A stretch of 64,000 bases of DNA. It comes from Rhodanobacter sp. C05. GTDB taxonomy: Bacteria > Pseudomonadota > Gammaproteobacteria > Xanthomonadales > Rhodanobacteraceae. Position 1 is the first letter of the stretch. Every line of letters starts with the position of its first letter. The position numbers were made by a program, and so were the translations under genes. The notes below the pieces were generated by a model. The model searched no databases. It saw only the letters and a list, made by a program, of their open reading frames with translations, and had not been told where the DNA came from. Of this stretch, positions 34,722 through 42,851 are shown piece by piece. The stretch spans positions 186,001 to 250,000 of the forward strand of contig NZ_MUNQ01000007.1 of NCBI RefSeq assembly GCF_002001165.1, written 5' to 3'.

Positions 34722-36002
34722 TCAGGCGGCAGCTTCGGCAAGCACGGCACTGGCCACGAAAAACGAGCCAAATGCGAGGATGAGCTCGCCCGGCTGTGCT
34801 GCCGCTCGCGCTGCCCGCAGGGCACTCGCCACATCGCTGTGAGTATCGAATGCTGCCTGCGGCAAGGTCTGCTGAAGTATTCCAGCCAGCGCCATCACGG
34901 TCAGGCCGCGTGGCGTGGCGTGATCCAGCCTGGCGAGATGCCAGTGCGCGATACGTGCATCCAGCGCGCCGATCACGCCGGATACGTCCTTGTCCGCCAG
35001 CGCACCGTATACCGCATGTACGCGAACAGCCGGCTGCGCATCCAGCCATTCGGCCAGTGCACGTGCCGCCTGCGGGTTGTGGCCTACGTCCACGACCAGA
35101 ACCGGATCGCCACCGAGCGACTGCAGCCGTGCCGGCACCCGCACTCCGTGCAGGCCAGCGCTGACCGCAGCGAAGACATCCTTGGACGCAAACGATACGT
35201 CGCCGGCCCACAGCGCATGCAGCGCGGCAATCGCCGCTGCTGCGTTGGCGAACTGCACCGGCGCCGCCAGCGCAGGGTCAGGCAACTCCATCGCACTGCC
35301 ATCGCGATGGAGCCAGCGCCAGCCATCGGCATGACGCTCAGCCCGAAAATCGAGACCGGCACGCTCGACCCGTGCACGACACTCGGCCAACGCATCCAGC
35401 AGACCAGCCGGCGGCTCAAGCTCACCGAGAATGACCGGCCGCCCGGCGCGGGCAATGCCGGCCTTCTCGCGACCGATGCTGTCGCGATCCGGCCCCAGCC
35501 AGTCCATATGGTCCAGATCCACCGTGGTGATGATCGCCACGTCGGCGTCGATGATGTTCACCGCGTCCAGCCGACCGCCCAGCCCCACTTCCAGCACGGC
35601 CACATCAAGGCCGGCACGGGCAAACAGAACCAGCGCAGCCAGCGTGCCGAACTCGAAATAGGTCAGTGGCATGTCACCGCGCGCCGCCTCGATCCGTTCG
35701 AACGCGCCGATCAGGCTGGCATCGTCGACATTCGCACCGTTGATGCGTACCCGTTCGTTGTAATCCAGCAGATGCGGCGACGTGAAACTGCCCACCCGCA
35801 GGCCCGCTGCCTTCAGCATGGCCTCGAGCATGGCCACGGTGGAGCCCTTGCCATTGGTGCCGCCAACTGTGATCACACGCCGTGCCGGTGCGGGCGCACC
35901 CATCCGCTGCCATACATGCCGTACACGATCGAGTCCCAGCTCGATGCTGTGCACGTTGGTGTGTTCCTGATACGCCAGCCATTCGGCGAGAGTGCGGGTC
36001 AT
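34722..36002 (-). CDS. folC: Dihydrofolate synthase / folylpolyglutamate synthase
   Basis: Adds glutamate to dihydropteroate and extends folate polyglutamate tails. The 426-residue protein has the P-loop GGTNGKGST (47-55), the omega-loop SFTSPHLLDYNERVRING, and VGLGGRLDAVN. Start ATG at 36002 fits the family N-terminus; the ribosome site is weak. It begins the folC-dedD-cvpA-purF cluster; accD, often upstream elsewhere, is not here. Confidence 0.96.
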   Translation of the reverse strand: MTRTLAEWLAYQEHTNVHSIELGLDRVRHVWQRMGAPAPARRVITVGGTNGKGSTVAMLEAMLKAAGLRVGSFTSPHLLDYNERVRINGANVDDASLIGAFERIEAARGDMPLTYFEFGTLAALVLFARAGLDVAVLEVGLGGRLDAVNIIDADVAIITTVDLDHMDWLGPDRDSIGREKAGIARAGRPVILGELEPPAGLLDALAECRARVERAGLDFRAERHADGWRWLHRDGSAMELPDPALAAPVQFANAAAAIAALHALWAGDVSFASKDVFAAVSAGLHGVRVPARLQSLGGDPVLVVDVGHNPQAARALAEWLDAQPAVRVHAVYGALADKDVSGVIGALDARIAHWHLARLDHATPRGLTVMALAGILQQTLPQAAFDTHSDVASALRAARAAAQPGELILAFGSFFVASAVLAEAAA

Positions 36003-36089
36003 GCGCTGATTTTGTGCCTGTGAGTGAATCAGCACCCAGCGCTACCGTCGTATCGCATGGATGTGCATGCACAAGTCTAAAGCATCACC

Positions 36090-36254
36090 TCAACCGAACA
36101 GATGGATACCGCTGTAATGCAGTGCCATGTACATGCCGAACACCGTCCAGAACATTTTCTTGAGCGCCTTGCCGGCCAGCAGGGCCACCAGCAGGCCAAG
36201 CAGCAGCGGCATGTGTTTCTCCAGTGTGCCGCGGGTGTCGTTGATGACGTTCAT
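36090..36254 (-). CDS. Very small membrane protein downstream of copA
   Basis: Fifty-four residues with a GGGAG ribosome site. One hydrophobic helix (HMPLLLGLLVALLAGKALKKMFWTVFGMYMALHY) that could span the membrane once or form a tight hairpin around the Lys-Lys. No family recognised. Being the last member of the cueR-copA direction, a link with copper handling is possible but unproven. Confidence 0.6.
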   Translation of the reverse strand: MNVINDTRGTLEKHMPLLLGLLVALLAGKALKKMFWTVFGMYMALHYSGIHLFG

Positions 36255-36349
36255 GGTGATCTCCCGTACCAGGCCTGATGCAGGCCGGTGTCGATGACGA
36301 AGAAGGTTGGAAGGATGTCGACAGGTGAATGCCGCGCTGTCGGGCGTGC

Positions 36350-36469
36350 TCAGACTGGCAGTGCAATGCTGGCGTGGCAGAGCGCGAACGCCACCACCGC
36401 CGTTGCCGTCGCGGCGACCAGCAGTGCGAGGCACTTGTCCAGGATCGGATACTTGATGAAGGTCTTCAT
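36350..36469 (-). CDS. Very small membrane protein between copA and the 54-residue gene
   Basis: Thirty-nine residues (MKTFIKYPILDKCLALLVAATATAVVAFALCHASIALPV) with a GGGAGA ribosome site seven bases upstream. A single membrane helix with one Cys at each end. It lies 97 bases after the copA stop, behind a hairpin, on the same strand. Confidence 0.6.
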   Translation of the reverse strand: MKTFIKYPILDKCLALLVAATATAVVAFALCHASIALPV

Positions 36470-36479
36470 GTCAGTTCTC

Positions 36480-36500
36480 CCCGCACCGTCGTGGTGCGGG
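36480..36500 (-). promoter_or_regulatory. Hairpin in the copA-small gene gap
   Basis: CCCGCACC-GTCGT-GGTGCGGG, an 8-bp GC-rich stem ending immediately before the ribosome site of the 39-residue gene. No T-run, so more likely an mRNA-processing or translation-control element than a terminator. Confidence 0.45.
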
Positions 36501-36566
36501 AGGAATGATCGGCGGATCGCCCCGATGGCGACAGGCGCAGCCGTCAGCGATCGCTGGTGACAATCG

Positions 36567-39155
36567 TCACAGCCGTATTTGCCGCAGCCGCAGCGCATTG
36601 CTCACCACCGAGACCGAGGACAGGCTCATCGCCAGCGCGGCGATCATCGGCGACAGCGTGATGCCGAACCACGGGTACAGCATGCCGGCCGCCAGTGGCA
36701 CGCCGACCGCGTTGTAGACGAAGGCAAAGAACAGGTTCTGCCGGATATTGCGCACCGTTGCCTGGGACAGCGTGCGTGCACGCAGGATCGCGCCCAACTC
36801 GCCCTTGATCAGGGTCACCTGCGCGCTTTCCATCGCTATGTCGGTACCACTGCCCATCGCGATGCCGATGTCGGCCGCAGCCAGCGCGGGCGCATCGTTG
36901 ATGCCATCGCCGGCCATCGCCACGCGGCGGCCGGCGGCACGCAAGGCGTTCACCACGGTGGTTTTGTCAATCGGCGAGACATCCGCATGCACGTCGTCGA
37001 TGCCCAACTCACGTGCCACCGCTTTCGCGGTGATGATGTTGTCACCGGTCAGCATCACGATGCGCAGGCCAGCCGCGCGCAATGCCTTGAGTGCAGCTAG
37101 CGTGTCTGGCTTGATCTGGTCAGCTACCGCGAGCAAGGCTGCTAGCGCGCCGTCAACGGCCATGAAAATCACCGTGGCGCCCTGTCCGCGCAGTTGCTCG
37201 GCGCGTGCGCTGACGGTATCGGCAATCGCGATGTGCCACTCCGCCATCAACTTCGCGTTGCCCAGCGCTACCTCGCTACCGCTTACCTTCGCGCCGACAC
37301 CACGACCGGTCAGCGAACGGAAATCCGTGGTTGCCACCCCCGGCACGCTCTCCGCTTCCGCTGCGATCACGATCGCCCGCGCCAGCGGATGTTCGCTCGA
37401 TCGCTCCAGCGCAGCAGCCAGCGCCAACAGGTGCTCGCGCGGTTGACCGCCAAGGCTTGTCAACTCGGTCAACACCGGCTTGCCCATGGTCAGCGTGCCG
37501 GTCTTGTCCACGACCAGTGTGTCGATCCCGCGCAGCGCCTCGATCGCGCTGGCGTCCCTGAACAGCACGCCGTTCTGCGCGCCGCGGCCACTGGCCACCA
37601 TGATCGAAATCGGCGTGGCCAGGCCCAGCGCACACGGACAGGCGATGATCAACACCGATACCGCCGCTATCAACGCATGCGTGAACCGTGGCTCCGGCCC
37701 CAGCAGTGCCCACAGTGCAAACGCCAGCAGCGCCACGGCCACGACTGTCGGCACAAACCACGCCGCCACCCGATCGGCCACGCGCTGCAGCGGTGCCTTG
37801 CTGCGTTGCGCCTGCGCCACCAGCGCCACGATCTGCGCCAGCATCGTCGCGCCACCGACCTTCTGGGCGCGCATGATCAGCGCGCCATCCTGATTCACCG
37901 TGCCGCCGGTGAGCGCATCGTTCTTCGCCTTGGCCACCGGCATCGGCTCGCCGGTGAGCATCGACTCGTCGACATGGCTCTCGCCTTCCAGCACCACGCC
38001 ATCGACCGGCACCTTTTCGCCGGGACGCACGCGCAGCACGTCGCCGGCATGCACTTCGTCCAGCGGCACATCGGCCTCGCTGCCGTCCGCAGCGATCCGC
38101 CATGCGGTCTTCGGCGCCAGGCCGAGCAGCGCCTTCAACGCCGCGCCGGTACGGCGACGCGCGCGCAACTCCAGGAAATCACCCAGCGTGACCAAAGTGA
38201 CGATCACCGCCGCCGATTCGAAATACACCGCGACGTTGCCGTGCATGTCGCGGAAGCCGGCCGGGAAAATTCCCGGCAGCAGGAGCGCCACCGCGCTGTA
38301 CAGCCACGCCACGCCGGTGCCCAGCGCGATCAGGGTATACATGTTCGGATGCCACGGCTTCAACGAGCGCCAACCACGCGCGAAGAACGGCGCGCCGCCC
38401 CATAGCACCACGACCGTTGCCAGCGGCGCCTCGACCCAACCAGCCATGCCGCCCCACGGCGTCGGTAGATGCCAGCCAAATAGATGCGGCCCCATCGCCA
38501 GCACGAATACCGGCACGGTCAACGTCAGCAGCGTCCAGAAACGCCGCGTCATCGACGACAGCTCACCACCGTCATCCTCGTCCAGGCTCGGCATCATCGG
38601 CTCCAGCGCCATGCCGCACTTCGGGCAATCGCCGGGGCCGACCTGCTGCACTTCCGGGTGCATCGGACAGGTGTAGATCGCGCCTGGCGCTGCCGGCGAC
38701 GGGGCGGCGCGACCTTCCAGATAAGCGGACGGCTCGGCCACGAACTTCTCGCGACAACGCGCGGAGCAGAAGTGGTACGGACGGCCGTCGTGCTCGGCGT
38801 GATGTTTCGCGGTACGCGGATCCACGGTCATGCCGCAGACCGGATCCTTCACCGCGTGGACGTGGCCGTGATGCGGATGGTCATGGTGAGCGTGTGCATG
38901 ATCGTGGGCCGCCACAGGCTTCACCACACAGCAAGCCGACGACGTCACCTTCAAACCAGGCACGCGCAGATATGTCGCCGGCGCCGCTACGAACTTCGCC
39001 TTGCAACCAGCGCAGCAGAAATGAAACACCTGCCCGTCGTGCGTGGCTTGATGTCTCGATGCGGCCGTATCCACCTGCATGCCGCAGACCGGATCAGTCG
39101 CCGTCGCCTTCACGGGTTGATCGCCCCCATGGCAACGGGAAGCGTGCTCGTCCAT
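36567..39155 (-). CDS. copA: Copper-transporting P1B-type ATPase with tandem YHS and heavy-metal-binding domains
   Basis: Exports Cu(I) from the cytoplasm using ATP. The 862 residues contain a YHS domain (21-63, DPVCGM...FHFCCAGC), a His-rich linker (84-100), a second YHS domain (104-146), a YTCPMHPEV...CPKCGM heavy-metal domain (161-187), eight membrane helices with the CPC ion motif (506-508), TGE (401-403), the phosphorylated D550 in DKTGT, and the SEHPLA motif. There is no classic CXXC HMA domain. The ATG overlaps the cueR stop (TGATG), so the two are coupled. Confidence 0.95.
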   Translation of the reverse strand: MDEHASRCHGGDQPVKATATDPVCGMQVDTAASRHQATHDGQVFHFCCAGCKAKFVAAPATYLRVPGLKVTSSACCVVKPVAAHDHAHAHHDHPHHGHVHAVKDPVCGMTVDPRTAKHHAEHDGRPYHFCSARCREKFVAEPSAYLEGRAAPSPAAPGAIYTCPMHPEVQQVGPGDCPKCGMALEPMMPSLDEDDGGELSSMTRRFWTLLTLTVPVFVLAMGPHLFGWHLPTPWGGMAGWVEAPLATVVVLWGGAPFFARGWRSLKPWHPNMYTLIALGTGVAWLYSAVALLLPGIFPAGFRDMHGNVAVYFESAAVIVTLVTLGDFLELRARRRTGAALKALLGLAPKTAWRIAADGSEADVPLDEVHAGDVLRVRPGEKVPVDGVVLEGESHVDESMLTGEPMPVAKAKNDALTGGTVNQDGALIMRAQKVGGATMLAQIVALVAQAQRSKAPLQRVADRVAAWFVPTVVAVALLAFALWALLGPEPRFTHALIAAVSVLIIACPCALGLATPISIMVASGRGAQNGVLFRDASAIEALRGIDTLVVDKTGTLTMGKPVLTELTSLGGQPREHLLALAAALERSSEHPLARAIVIAAEAESVPGVATTDFRSLTGRGVGAKVSGSEVALGNAKLMAEWHIAIADTVSARAEQLRGQGATVIFMAVDGALAALLAVADQIKPDTLAALKALRAAGLRIVMLTGDNIITAKAVARELGIDDVHADVSPIDKTTVVNALRAAGRRVAMAGDGINDAPALAAADIGIAMGSGTDIAMESAQVTLIKGELGAILRARTLSQATVRNIRQNLFFAFVYNAVGVPLAAGMLYPWFGITLSPMIAALAMSLSSVSVVSNALRLRQIRL

Positions 39156-39577
39156 CACGACAGCACCTCGTCGCTCAGCGCACGCAGGATCGGACATTCC
39201 TCTGGCTTGCCATGCCCCGGACAAGACTCGACCAGCTGCGCCAACCCATCGCGCACGCGCTGCAGTTCCGTAATCCGCAGCTCGATCGCCGCCAGGCGCT
39301 GCTGCGCCCGCTGCTTCACCGCCTTCACCCCACGTTGCCGATCTGCCGACAACACCAGCAGTTCACGGATCTCCTCCAGCGTGAAGCCGAGATCCTTGGC
39401 GCGGCGGATAAAGCGCAACTGCGCAATCGTGCCTTCGCCATAACTGCGATAACCCGAGGCACGCCGCACTGGCTCGGGCAGCAGCCCCTCGCGTTCGTAG
39501 TAACGGATCGTGTCGATCGCCACACCGACGCGCTTGGCGACGGCACCGATGGTGAGTGAGATGTGTTGTGTGTTCAT
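39155..39577 (-). CDS. cueR: MerR-family Cu(I)-responsive regulator CueR
   Basis: A 140-residue MerR regulator: winged helix with [21 protein letters not shown], a dimerisation helix, and the metal loop with [13 protein letters not shown], the two-cysteine pattern of CueR-type monovalent-metal sensors. It is encoded upstream of and overlapping copA. A 20-bp spaced promoter with a palindrome lies just upstream, so it likely autoregulates the operon with copper. Confidence 0.93.
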   Translation of the reverse strand: MNTQHISLTIGAVAKRVGVAIDTIRYYEREGLLPEPVRRASGYRSYGEGTIAQLRFIRRAKDLGFTLEEIRELLVLSADRQRGVKAVKQRAQQRLAAIELRITELQRVRDGLAQLVESCPGHGKPEECPILRALSDEVLS

Positions 39578-39583
39578 GGCTCA

Positions 39584-39615
39584 AGTCTAGACCCGTGATC
39601 CAGGTCTAGAGTCAA
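39584..39615 (-). promoter_or_regulatory. MerR-type promoter/operator of cueR-copA
   Basis: On the minus strand: -35 TTGACT (39615-39610), 20-bp spacer, -10 TAGACT (39589-39584). The dyad CTAGACC-N9-GGTCTAG is centred in the spacer, as in CueR operators. The -10 ends six bases before the cueR ATG, so transcription should begin at or next to the start codon. Confidence 0.8.
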
Positions 39616-39694
39616 GGGCTGTGTCGAGTGCATTGCCAGCAACTTCCGGCTATCCGGATGCCGTCGCTCCCGCCGGAGCCGATAGGCCAGTCGC

Positions 39695-39877
39695 CTATCG
39701 AGGTGCGCGCAGCGCGGACTCGCGTAGCGCGGACTCGTGCTGAATTTCGTCGAGACACGCTGTTTCTTCGGTGTCCAAGGCGCAGTGTGGCAGGCGATGC
39801 ATGCCAGTCGGTGAAGTCGTGGCTTCCGCGGTGCCACTTTTGTCGAGATCGGCATCGGCCGTAGTTTTTGTGCTCAT
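39695..39877 (-). CDS. Possible small protein upstream of cueR
   Basis: Sixty residues starting MSTKTTADADLDKSGTAEATTSPTG, preceded by AAGGG at a suitable distance. Acidic, with two Cys and several His in the second half, and a C-terminal ESALRESALR repeat from a 15-base tandem duplication. No family recognised; it could be a chance frame. Confidence 0.35.
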   Translation of the reverse strand: MSTKTTADADLDKSGTAEATTSPTGMHRLPHCALDTEETACLDEIQHESALRESALRAPR

Positions 39878-39952
39878 GGTTCAGCCCTTGAGATTTCGAG
39901 AGCGCAGCCTTTAGCTCGGTAGCTGACTAACAAGCTCGACGGCTGCAATTTG

Positions 39953-40390
39953 TCAACTTGTCTTGGCTGGACTCTGAATACACGGGTACAGCGCGGCGAT
40001 AGTCATATAGATAATCGCAATGGGCGGCTGTGTCTTCATCTCAGGGCGTTTCTGCATGTAAAGGATTGCTCCGTTGGCGATCCTTTGATTCGAAGCGTTA
40101 TTCAGGTCTATGCAAGATATGTCCTTCTTGTCCTCATATGCTTGCGCACGAACAGCCTGAAAAACCCCTGTTATGAAGCTGTTCGTCCATAAAAGACCGA
40201 TAAATTTGCCTTGTGGCAATGGAGAAAATGGCTTTGTCGGCTCATAGATAGCGATCCGCTCAAGGTAAGGCAAAAGCTCCTCGCCAGTACGAGGAAGATG
40301 ATCAGCATCCTGAACTGCTCCAAAGCTTGAGGCAGATATCAAGCAACCCAAAATTGCAGATAGCAGTTGTTTCGCGAATCTGGTGTGCAT
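39953..40390 (-). CDS. Rap1a/Tai-like exported protein
   Basis: A 145-residue protein with signal peptide (MHTRFAKQLLSAILGCLISASSFGA). The body, FITGVFQAVRAQA...CIDLNNASNQRIANGAILYMQKRPEM...IIYMTIAALYPC, follows the Rap1a/Tai pattern: Gly-x-x-x-Gly near the start, two conserved cysteines, the YLxxxPE step and a final YPC. In Serratia these are periplasmic immunity proteins against type VI amidases, but many family members have no toxin partner. None is seen here. AT-richer than neighbours. Confidence 0.65.
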   Translation of the reverse strand: MHTRFAKQLLSAILGCLISASSFGAVQDADHLPRTGEELLPYLERIAIYEPTKPFSPLPQGKFIGLLWTNSFITGVFQAVRAQAYEDKKDISCIDLNNASNQRIANGAILYMQKRPEMKTQPPIAIIYMTIAALYPCIQSPAKTS

Positions 40391-40453
40391 TGCTCTTTCC
40401 ACTCCCCATGAACGTATCCAGTGTCCGCAGTCGAAAGCAGACACCGATATTTA

Positions 40454-42034
40454 TTATCCGATACCCACACGACGCAGCAGCTTACCCAACAACTCCATAC
40501 ATTCCCTGATGCGCATCAGATAGGTCAATGCGAAATAGGCCACGCCGTAAATGCCAAGCACGTAGATCGCCGTCAGTATCGGACTATGGCTCGGCACCAC
40601 GTACTCGGCTGCGCATGCTGCGAGAGCCGCCAGACACGCCGCCGACCACAGCTTGAACATGATCGCGACCGGCACACCAGTCGGCCCAAGCTTCATGTTC
40701 ATCTTTCGCCGCAGCAGATAGAACTCGATCCAGCCGGCCACGCCGGCCGATGCGGTAAGGCCCACCGCACCCCACTGCGCCGGTATACCGAGCATCGAAG
40801 GCAGCAGGAAGGCGCTGGCGAGCCCCAGGACTGCCGTGACGGCCAGCCGCACCAGTGCGAAGCGCAAGGGCGTCTTGGTGTCACGCATCGCGTAATAGGT
40901 TGAAGAATACAGACGGCCAAACGTCGAGGCGAGCAGGCCCACGCCCGAGCCGGCAAGGATCGCCCACACGTAGTAGGAATCCTTGCTGGTGAATTCGCCG
41001 GACTGGTAGAGCGCCGCCACGATCACATTGCCCAGGGCGAAAAATGCCACGGCCGAGGGCACGACGAAGAACGCAATGCGCTCCAGCCCGCTGTCCAGTC
41101 GCGCAGAAAGACTCACTGCGGTGGTCTCGTCGAGTTCCTGCCCGGCCATCCGCGACAGGGTCGGCAGCTCCGCGGCCGATACCGCCATGCCGAACAGGCT
41201 GATCGGCAACATGTTGATCGAGGCCGCCGTGGTCATCGCCGCCATCGCGCCGCGGCCGAGCAGGGTCGAGATCGCCTGGTCGACGAAGGCACTGATCTGC
41301 ACCACGCCGCGTCCTACCGCCACCGACATGAAGCTGCCGACGACCTGCCGCACATGCAGGCTGCGCATATCGAGGCGAAACCGCATGTCGGGCACCAGCT
41401 TCAGCACCGACGGGAGCTGGACCAGGAACTGCAGCAGGCAACCCAGCACGGTGCCCCACGCCAGGTACACGATCAACGTGTCGGACGGCAGGTTCCTGAA
41501 GACCAGCAGCGTCACGATCATCGACAGGTTCCACACCACCGGCGCGACGTAGGACAGGAAGAACTTGTGGTGGCTGTTGAGGATGCCCAGGCACCACGCC
41601 GACCAGACCAGGACCCCGGTACCGGGAAACAGGATCCGCACGATCAGGATCGTCAGCTCGCGCTTCTCGCCGGTGTAACCGGGTGCGATCAGCCACAGCA
41701 GCCAGGGCGTTGCCACCACGCCAACGGCAACGATGATGGAAATGACCAGGGCCAGGATGGCGGCGATCGCCCCGGCCAGACGTCCGGCTTCCTCGCGCTT
41801 GCCCTGGCCCAGCAGGCCGGCGTAGACCGGGATGAAGGACGCGGAGAGGACGCCTTCACCGAACAGGTTCTGCAGGAAGTTGGGCACGCGCAGTGCCGAA
41901 CTGAAGATGTCGGCGGCGTCCGACAGGCCGAAGTAGTGCGAGAAAACCCGCTGGCGCACCAGGCCGAAGATGCGGCTGCAGAGGATGCCCGCCCCGACCA
42001 GTACGGCGTGCTTTCGACCAGCCTCCTTCACCAT
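40454..42034 (-). CDS. murJ: MurJ/MviN-family lipid II flippase
   Basis: Fourteen-helix MOP-superfamily protein of 526 residues. The N-terminus KHAVLVGAGILCSRIFGLVRQRVFSHYFGLSDAADIFSSALRVPNFLQNLFGEGVLSASFIPVY is diagnostic of MurJ/MviN, which flips lipid II for peptidoglycan. ATG at 42034 is used; an upstream TTG would add six residues. It is not in the usual rpsT/ribF context, so it may be a second, paralogous flippase. Confidence 0.88.
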   Translation of the reverse strand: MVKEAGRKHAVLVGAGILCSRIFGLVRQRVFSHYFGLSDAADIFSSALRVPNFLQNLFGEGVLSASFIPVYAGLLGQGKREEAGRLAGAIAAILALVISIIVAVGVVATPWLLWLIAPGYTGEKRELTILIVRILFPGTGVLVWSAWCLGILNSHHKFFLSYVAPVVWNLSMIVTLLVFRNLPSDTLIVYLAWGTVLGCLLQFLVQLPSVLKLVPDMRFRLDMRSLHVRQVVGSFMSVAVGRGVVQISAFVDQAISTLLGRGAMAAMTTAASINMLPISLFGMAVSAAELPTLSRMAGQELDETTAVSLSARLDSGLERIAFFVVPSAVAFFALGNVIVAALYQSGEFTSKDSYYVWAILAGSGVGLLASTFGRLYSSTYYAMRDTKTPLRFALVRLAVTAVLGLASAFLLPSMLGIPAQWGAVGLTASAGVAGWIEFYLLRRKMNMKLGPTGVPVAIMFKLWSAACLAALAACAAEYVVPSHSPILTAIYVLGIYGVAYFALTYLMRIRECMELLGKLLRRVGIG

Positions 42035-42096
42035 GCTCACACGCCCGCTCAAAACGCCGAGCCTATCATTTACGCGAGTGATGCCTCTACGTCCAT

Positions 42097-42558
42097 CTAC
42101 AGCAGCTTGCGGTAAACGACGAAGCCGGACTTCTCGGCAACCCGGTCGTAGAGCTGCATGGCGGTCGCATTGGTCTCGTGGGTCTGCCAGTAGACACGCG
42201 GACTGCCAGCCTCGCGGGCTCGCCGGCAGACCTCCTCGATAAGCGCACGCCCTATCCCCTTGCCCCTCGCTGCGTCGAGCGTGAACAGATCCTGCAGATA
42301 GCAGCTGGGACCAAGTTGGGTGGTGCTGCGGTGGTAAAGGAAGTGCGCCAGACCCAGCAGCTGACCTTCGCTTTCGGCGACGAGAGCATGCACCGGCTCG
42401 TAGGCATCGAAGAAACGCGACCAGGTCATCGGCGTGATATCCGCCGGCAACGCGGTCGGGCCGCTCCTCCCGTAAAAGGCGTTATAGCCATCCCAGAGCA
42501 GTTTCCAAGCCGGAAAGTCTTCTTGCCGGACCGACCTTATCGCGACGTTCTGATTCAC
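42097..42558 (-). CDS. GNAT-family N-acetyltransferase
   Basis: A 153-residue acetyltransferase. The acetyl-CoA loop appears as LDAARGKGIGRALIEEVCRRARE, preceded by CYLQDLFTL and followed by VYWQTHETNATAMQLYDRVAEKSGFVVYRK. The start is GTG behind AGGGA; an upstream TTG in frame is less likely. The substrate cannot be predicted; the pattern is close to diamine- or small-amine acetyltransferases. Confidence 0.88.
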   Translation of the reverse strand: MNQNVAIRSVRQEDFPAWKLLWDGYNAFYGRSGPTALPADITPMTWSRFFDAYEPVHALVAESEGQLLGLAHFLYHRSTTQLGPSCYLQDLFTLDAARGKGIGRALIEEVCRRAREAGSPRVYWQTHETNATAMQLYDRVAEKSGFVVYRKLL

Positions 42559-42648
42559 ACTGAGTCCCTGAATTTTACGCAATACGAACAGGTTGCGTCA
42601 TCCGCTAGCAGCAGCTGAATGGCACTTATTTAATTTAATTTAAGCACC

Positions 42649-42726
42649 GTCATTCCTGCGAAAGCGGGAATGACGGTGTGACTGTTGGAGCAAAAGGCAC
42701 TGGATTCCCGCTTTCGCGGGAATGAC
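42649..42726. repeat. REP-type palindrome pair
   Basis: Two hairpins in opposite orientation, 42649-42674 (GTCATTCCTGCGAAAGCGGG...) and 42701-42726, same family as 28270 and 28712. They lie in the intergenic space between the GNAT and ABC exporter genes. Confidence 0.85.
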
Positions 42727-42732
42727 GAAAAA

Positions 42733-42784
42733 TGAGGCTTTGCGCTTAAGAAAGTGAGGCTTTGCACTTAAATTTGCGCTTAAG
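42733..42784. repeat. Short direct repeats after the REP pair
   Basis: TGAGGCTTTGCGCTTAAG at 42733-42750, TGAGGCTTTGCACTTAAA at 42755-42772 and a partial TTTGCGCTTAAG at 42773-42784. AT-richer than the genes around; function unknown. Confidence 0.6.
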
Positions 42785-42851
42785 TAAGCACCAGCCCCAT
42801 CAGGGCTCGACATCGCAGGCCTGATCAACGAGGCAGCCACGGCTGCAACGC

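Noticed and set aside
39574..39855. Minus-strand open frame of 93 codons over the cueR promoter
   Set aside because: It overlaps the MerR-type promoter and cueR start, is Arg/His/Pro-rich, and has no family pattern.
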